Below, one piece after another: positions 60,113-64,000 of a stretch of 64,000 nucleotides of DNA; the stretch's first letter is position 1; every line of letters begins with the position of its first letter. Both the position numbers and the translations under genes were made by a program. The stretch lies in NCBI RefSeq assembly GCF_024868665.1, contig NC_079891.1, positions 13,557,058-13,621,057 on the forward strand, given 5' to 3'. The notes beneath the pieces were generated by a model. The model was not told the origin of the DNA and did no database searches. It worked only from the letters and a program-made list of their open reading frames with translations. Source of the DNA: Triplophysa rosa (taxonomy: Eukaryota > Chordata > Actinopteri > Cypriniformes > Nemacheilidae).

Positions 60113-60800
60113 CTGATCCCCCTAAGGAAGGGGGAAGGGCTTTCGCAGGCGTACGCCCTACCGGCTGCCAGTCCCACACCTTGCCAGGATGCGGGCTGAC
60201 ACCGGTTCCGTGCGTAGGTATTAGAATCTCACGGAGTTGTTGGGCATAGTCCAACCCGCAGCTCTGCAGATGTCTGCCAGAGAGGAGCCCTGAGCCCTGA
60301 GGGGTGTGCCTCACTCCCAACGGGCAGGGGCGAATAGAGATCGGTATGCCCTAACAAGGGCATCCACGATCCAGTGCGCCAGCCTCTGTTTGGAGACAGC
60401 CCTCCCTTTTGCTGACCTCCGAAACAGACAAAGAGCTGCTCAGAGCTTCTGGGCTCTGCATGCGGTCCAAGTCGAGGCGCTGTGCGCGTACTGGACACAA
60501 CACGCATTGGTTGGGTCTTCCTCCCCGGTGGGGAACGCCTGCAGGTTCACCACCTGGTCTCTCGGGAGAGTGGTGGGAACTTTGGGCACGTAGCTGGGGC
60601 GGGGTCTCAAGATAACATGAAAATCCCGGCCCCGAGTTCAAGGCAATCTGTGGACATGGAGGGTGCTTGCAGATCCCCTACCCTCTTGGAGGTGAGCGCC
60701 ATGTGGAAAGCCGTCTTTATCAAGACTGAGAAAGAGCGGCAACCCGGAGAGGCTCGAAGGGGGCGGGGAATCTCGGAGCTAAGACTCTGACAACGACTCC
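60113..60800 (-). pseudogene. Tyrosine-recombinase-like pseudogene of the DIRS element
   Basis: Reading the minus strand across frames gives, in order, KRVGDLQAPSMS, FRRSAKGRAVSKQRLAHWIV, DALVRAYRSLFAPARWE and ADICRAAGWTMPNNSVRF. A stop follows APARWE and another follows SVRF, with further shifts upstream. These blocks correspond to the C-terminal catalytic half of the recombinase that integrates DIRS-type DNA. The recognition is from motif memory; a profile search would settle it. Non-functional as it stands. Confidence 0.7.
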
Positions 60801-60913
60801 CCCCTGGCCGCTCCCCCTGGCGAACTGCTTCCCCAGGTTAAGGGGCACGTTACGGCATCCCAGGCAGAACCTGGTCTCCATTTCTGGATGGGACGAGGAG
60901 ATCCTGAGTGACC
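60775..60913 (+). repeat. Inverted duplication inside the DIRS element, left arm
   Basis: About 139 bp matching the reverse complement of 61256-61394 with only a few differences (CTCCCCCTGGCG versus CTCCCCATGGCG; CATTTCTGG versus CATGTCTGG). The spacer is about 340 bp. Confidence 0.85.
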
Positions 60914-61255
60914 TAGGTCGCAACCTAGGTCGCAAGATGGTACGGAGCGTGGATAAGGTTGTCACCCTCTCGCGCCCATTAGGAAGCTAATGACCAGGTC
61001 GTGCTGTCCCAGAGACTACCCAGCACTTGGGTCATGATGAGCGGCCGTAGCGGCTACATACATTCCCAGTGTGGAGGGGGAGAGGTTACTCCCCAGTCTC
61101 TCTTGAGGAAGGGACAGCTCGTACCCGACCGAGCAACTCCGCGGGTGTTCTCGCCGAGAAGAGCCCCAGGACGAGAAGAGGGGCCACTTATGGGCGTATA
61201 GCCGCCCAGTGGCCGAAGCCCTAGCCTGAGTGATGTCCCAACCAGACCGGGGGTG

Positions 61256-61394
61256 GGTCACTCAGGATCTCCTCGTCCCATCCAGACATGGAGACCAGGT
61301 TCTGCCTGGGATGCCGTAACGTGCCCCTTCCCCTGGGGAAGCAGTTCGCCATGGGGAGCGGCCAGGGGGAGTCGTTGTCAGAGCCTTAGCTCCA
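61256..61394 (-). repeat. Inverted duplication inside the DIRS element, right arm
   Basis: Partner of 60775-60913: GGTCACTCAGGATCTCCTCG through CAGAGCCTTAGCTCC. Confidence 0.85.
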
Positions 61395-61429
61395 AGAACC
61401 AAGTCCTGGTTAGGCCAAGGGGCGTAACT

Positions 61430-61931
61430 AGTACCACTTGTAACTAGTACCTCCTCTTCCCTGGCCTTGCACAGGACCTGTGCACTGAGGCTCACTGGGG
61501 GTAAGCGTACTTCCGCTTGTACGGCCAGCTGTGCGCAAGGGCATCCGTGCCAAGGGTTGCCTCGGACAGGGAGTACCAAAGCGGACAATGGGTGGAGTCC
61601 GGGGAGGCAACAGGACCACCTGTGCCTGGCCAAACCTCTCCCAATTGAGCCGGCTGCGCGGGGATGGAGTCGCCACTCTCCGCGAGGCGTCGGCTGACGA
61701 GAGAGCGCATCGGCTGTCTGTTTCAGGATGCCTGGGATGTGTGTGGCTCGCAGGGAACTGATAACCTGCTGACTCCAGAGGAGGAGGCGCCGGATGAGTC
61801 ATGTTAGCTGCCGTGAGCGAATGATATACGCCACAGCAGCTTTGCTGTCCGATCGGACCAGCACGTGCTTGCCCTGCACGAGAGATAGTAGCCTCCTCAT
61901 TGCAAGTAGCTCAACCAACAACTCTAGGCAG
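61430..61931 (-). pseudogene. RNase H-region pseudogene of the DIRS element
   Basis: Minus-strand translation gives NCLELLVELLAMRRLLSLVQ, then GKHVLVRSDSKAAVAYI, a stop, and then SSLRATHIPGILKQTADALS and WYSLSEATLGTDALAH in shifted frames. DSKAAV and ADALSRQ are typical blocks of retrotransposon RNase H. At least one stop and two frameshifts are present. The Rex1-like LINE cuts it at its upstream side. Confidence 0.72.
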
Positions 61932-64000
61932 TTTAGATTAGATTAGATTCAACTTTAGTGTCATTACACATGTACAAGTACAAGGCAACGAAATGTAGTT
62001 TAGGTCTAACCAGAAGTGCAATAAGCAAGTGCAGGATATACAGTTGTGCATAAATACACAAATACAGGATAAAGCAAAATTATGAAGAATTTACAAGTGG
62101 GAATGAACTATGACCATTATATACAGATGGCTATTTACTGAAAACAGAAATTTACTGATGGATATGTACCATATAAATTAGACTATGCAGAACAGTAGTG
62201 CAATGAATATAAAGTGTGCATAAATTATGGACAGCAGCTATTAAGTTAAAGTAAACAGTGCAGTAGATGAGTTATTGCAGTATTCAGTACTGGAGTGCAA
62301 ATGATGCGGTATATGTGTAATAATCCAGTAGTGCAAATAACATTAGTACATAGTACTGGAGTGCAAATGATGCAGTATATGTATAAATAGTCCGGTAGAG
62401 CAGGTAAACATGTAGTAAAACATCCAGTCTTGCACTTGACAGGCCTGTAGTGCAATAAACAAAACAATATAGCAGCATTGAGTAGAGGTATATGAGGGGG
62501 TTGTGGAATCAGCGGGGGGTAGAGTTCAATAGGCAGACAGCTCTGGGAAAAAAGCTGTTTCTCAGTCTGCTAGTCCTTGTCCGGAGGCATCTGAGGCACC
62601 TGCCAGAAGGCAGGAGAGAAAACAGTCTGTGGGCGGGGTGAGAGGAGTCCTTAAGAATGCCGCGAGCTCGACGCAGACAGCGTTTCCTCTGGATGTCATC
62701 AATGGCTGAAAGTGGAGTCCCTATGATGCGCTGGGCGGTTTTCACCACCCGCTGCAGTGCCTTGCACTCTGAAACAGAGCAGCTCCCATACCAGGCTGTG
62801 ACACAGTTGGTTAGGATGCTCTCTACTGCGCAGCGGTAGAAGTTCACCAGGATAGCTGAAGACAGTTGGTTCTTCTTCAGGGTCCTCAGGAAGAAGAGGC
62901 ACTGATGAGCCTTCTTGACCAGGCTGGAGGTGTTGGTGGTCCAGGACAGGTCCTCCGAAATATGGGTCCACAGGAACTTAAAGCTGGGGACATGCTCAAC
63001 AGCCATCCCGTTAATGTGGATGGGGTCATGTGTGCCTCCTCTCTCCTTCCTGAAGTCCACGATGAGCTCCTTTGTCTTGGAAGTGTTAAGGAGCAGGTTG
63101 TTGTCTGAGCACCATGTGGCCAGGTGCTGGACCTCCTCCCTGTAGGCAGTCTCATCGTTGTTGCTGATGAGACCAATCACTGCAGTATCGTCTGCAAACT
63201 TGATGATGGCATTAGATCCATTCACAGGCCTGCAGTCGAGTGTGAAGAGGGAGTAGAGAAAGGGGCTCAGAAGACAGCCCTGTGGAACGCCAGTGTTAAG
63301 TGTCATGGTGGTGGAGCAGATGTGGCCTGACCTAACAAGCTGAGGTCTGTTTGTCAGAAAGTCCATAATCCAGTTGCAAATGGAGGTGTTAATGCCCAGG
63401 TTCCCGAGTTTGGTGATTAACTTGGAAGGGACGACAGTATTGAATGCAGAGCTGAAGTCAACAAACAGCATTCGTGCATAAGTGTTTTTATTGTCCAAGT
63501 GTGTGAGTACAGAGTGCAGTGCTATGGAGACGGCATCCTCTGTGCTCCTATTGCTGCGGTAGGCAAACTGGTATGGGTCCAGTGTGGATGGAAGGGAGTC
63601 CTTTAGGTGAGCCAGGACCAGCCGCTCAAAGAACTTCATAACAATAGGTGTGAGTGCTACAGGTCGGTAGTCATTCAGGCACGTAGGGCTAGAGTGTTTC
63701 GGCACTGGCACAATGGAGGTTGATTTAAAGCATGCTGGCACAACTGCTTGGGCAAGGGACAGGTTGAAAATATCCGTAAAGACCCCAGCGAGTTGCTCTG
63801 CACATGCCCTAAGTACAAGACCGGGGATGCCGTCTGGTCCAGCAGCCTTCCGTGCGTTGATCCGGCTCAGTGCCGTGTAGACATCTGAGGAGGTGAGTGT
63901 GATGGTCGGGTGGTCATCTAAGGGTGTGAGCTTGGTGGCAGTTTCCTTATTGTCTCTCTCAAAGCGAGCATAAAAGTCATTAAGCTCATTCAGGAAGACA
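61932..64000 (-). mobile_element. Rex1-like LINE, 3' part, continuing beyond the window
   Basis: The minus-strand element has a 3' tail of TCTAA-type repeats (GTTGAATCTAATCTAATCTA in element sense, about 61932-61951). A 3' UTR of about 560 bp contains a roughly 74-bp unit repeated twice (TACTGGAGTGCAAATGATGC at 62286 and 62360). The reverse transcriptase frame follows. It is inserted into the DIRS-like sequence, so it is younger than that element. Confidence 0.85.
62509..64000 (-). CDS. Rex1-like LINE reverse transcriptase, N-terminus outside the window
   Basis: The frame is open from the window edge (64000) to a stop at 62509, giving about 497 visible residues. Near its start it reads [14 protein letters not shown], a typical lead-in to LINE reverse transcriptase. 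Then follow [20 protein letters not shown], motif [14 protein letters not shown], motif [18 protein letters not shown] and motif [10 protein letters not shown], then the C-terminal blocks [16 protein letters not shown] and CVTAWYGSC. These are Rex1/Babar-type within the CR1-related LINEs. Catalytic aspartates are present and there are no internal stops. An endonuclease domain, if present, would lie beyond 64000. Confidence 0.88.
   Translation of the reverse strand, partial: VFLNELNDFYARFERDNKETATKLTPLDDHPTITLTSSDVYTALSRINARKAAGPDGIPGLVLRACAEQLAGVFTDIFNLSLAQAVVPACFKSTSIVPVPKHSSPTCLNDYRPVALTPIVMKFFERLVLAHLKDSLPSTLDPYQFAYRSNRSTEDAVSIALHSVLTHLDNKNTYARMLFVDFSSAFNTVVPSKLITKLGNLGINTSICNWIMDFLTNRPQLVRSGHICSTTMTLNTGVPQGCLLSPFLYSLFTLDCRPVNGSNAIIKFADDTAVIGLISNNDETAYREEVQHLATWCSDNNLLLNTSKTKELIVDFRKERGGTHDPIHINGMAVEHVPSFKFLWTHISEDLSWTTNTSSLVKKAHQCLFFLRTLKKNQLSSAILVNFYRCAVESILTNCVTAWYGSCSVSECKALQRVVKTAQRIIGTPLSAIDDIQRKRCLRRARGILKDSSHPAHRLFSLLPSGRCLRCLRTRTSRLRNSFFPRAVCLLNSTPR

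Larger units (their letters stand above)
60113..61931 (-). mobile_element. Decayed DIRS-like retrotransposon, RNase H to tyrosine recombinase
   Basis: The block is clearly GC-richer than its surroundings. On the minus strand it carries RNase H-type motifs at the right and tyrosine-recombinase C-terminal motifs at the left, in the order expected for vertebrate DIRS elements. It has many stops and frameshifts and an internal inverted duplication. Its left end is hidden by the gap and its right end is interrupted by the Rex1-like LINE at 61932. Confidence 0.75.

Noticed and set aside
59367..60320. 317-codon frame crossing the N run
   Set aside because: Most codons are N. The left part is AT-rich non-coding sequence and the right part belongs to the DIRS-like element.
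62657..63330. Several overlapping open frames opposite the Rex1-like ORF
   Set aside because: They are shadows of the minus-strand reverse transcriptase frame, which alone carries the catalytic motifs.
1..64000. CRISPR arrays, operons, prokaryotic promoters or phage genes
   Set aside because: Nothing resembling these; the interrupted gene and retroelements show a vertebrate genome, and the minisatellites are contiguous, without spacer structure.

Overview
The window looks like a chromosome segment from a teleost fish, probably cyprinid-like. The signs are an AT-rich, gene-poor background, an interrupted vertebrate gene with GT-AG introns, and a dense set of transposons typical of fish: L2 and Rex1 LINEs, a DIRS-like tyrosine-recombinase element, a non-autonomous LTR element, hAT and other foldback DNA transposons, and a piggyBac-type transposase. 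Species and family names are inference from recognised protein motifs and repeat ends; no search was run. There are no bacterial features.

Layout. 1-7,300: AT-rich non-coding DNA with one solo LTR (845-1473, 5-bp target duplication AAGTC). 7,318-8,218: 3' piece of an L2-like LINE. 9,918-12,126: a palindromic MITE split by a decayed LTR element (10,235-12,050). 12,501-18,380: an old L2-like fragment split by an apparently complete 5.26-kb L2 LINE on the minus strand. Its ORF1 is a zinc-finger/coiled-coil/SGNH-esterase protein and its ORF2 an endonuclease-reverse transcriptase. 20,460-21,755: a DNA transposon. 25,143-33,535: a 2.93-kb segment present twice in direct orientation, 5,462 bp apart and identical wherever I compared it. 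Between the copies lies an LTR element whose gag-like ORF is mostly minisatellite. The break falls exactly at an LTR/internal boundary, so this is either a recent duplication or an assembly artefact.

33.7-41.7 kb: essentially featureless apart from a perfect-looking palindrome at 38,392-38,510. 42,042-44,027: an intact single-exon piggyBac-type transposase gene with all expected acidic residues and no terminal repeats that I could find. 48,924-51,816: the clearest ordinary host gene, a seven-exon alpha-arrestin (ARRDC-like) gene on the minus strand that joins in frame into 441 residues. 52,051-55,318: a hAT-type element with a perfect 8-bp target duplication, containing a 2,130-bp foldback element with long inverted arms and its own perfect 6-bp duplication. 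57,830-59,215: another foldback element. 59,458-60,112: assembly gap. 60,113-61,931: decayed DIRS-like RNase H and recombinase sequence. 61,932-64,000: 3' half of a Rex1-like LINE, running off the window.

The genes do not form a pathway. The window is best read as one host gene (ARRDC-like), one possibly domesticated or recently active transposase, and several layers of nested mobile elements whose relative ages can be read from who interrupts whom.
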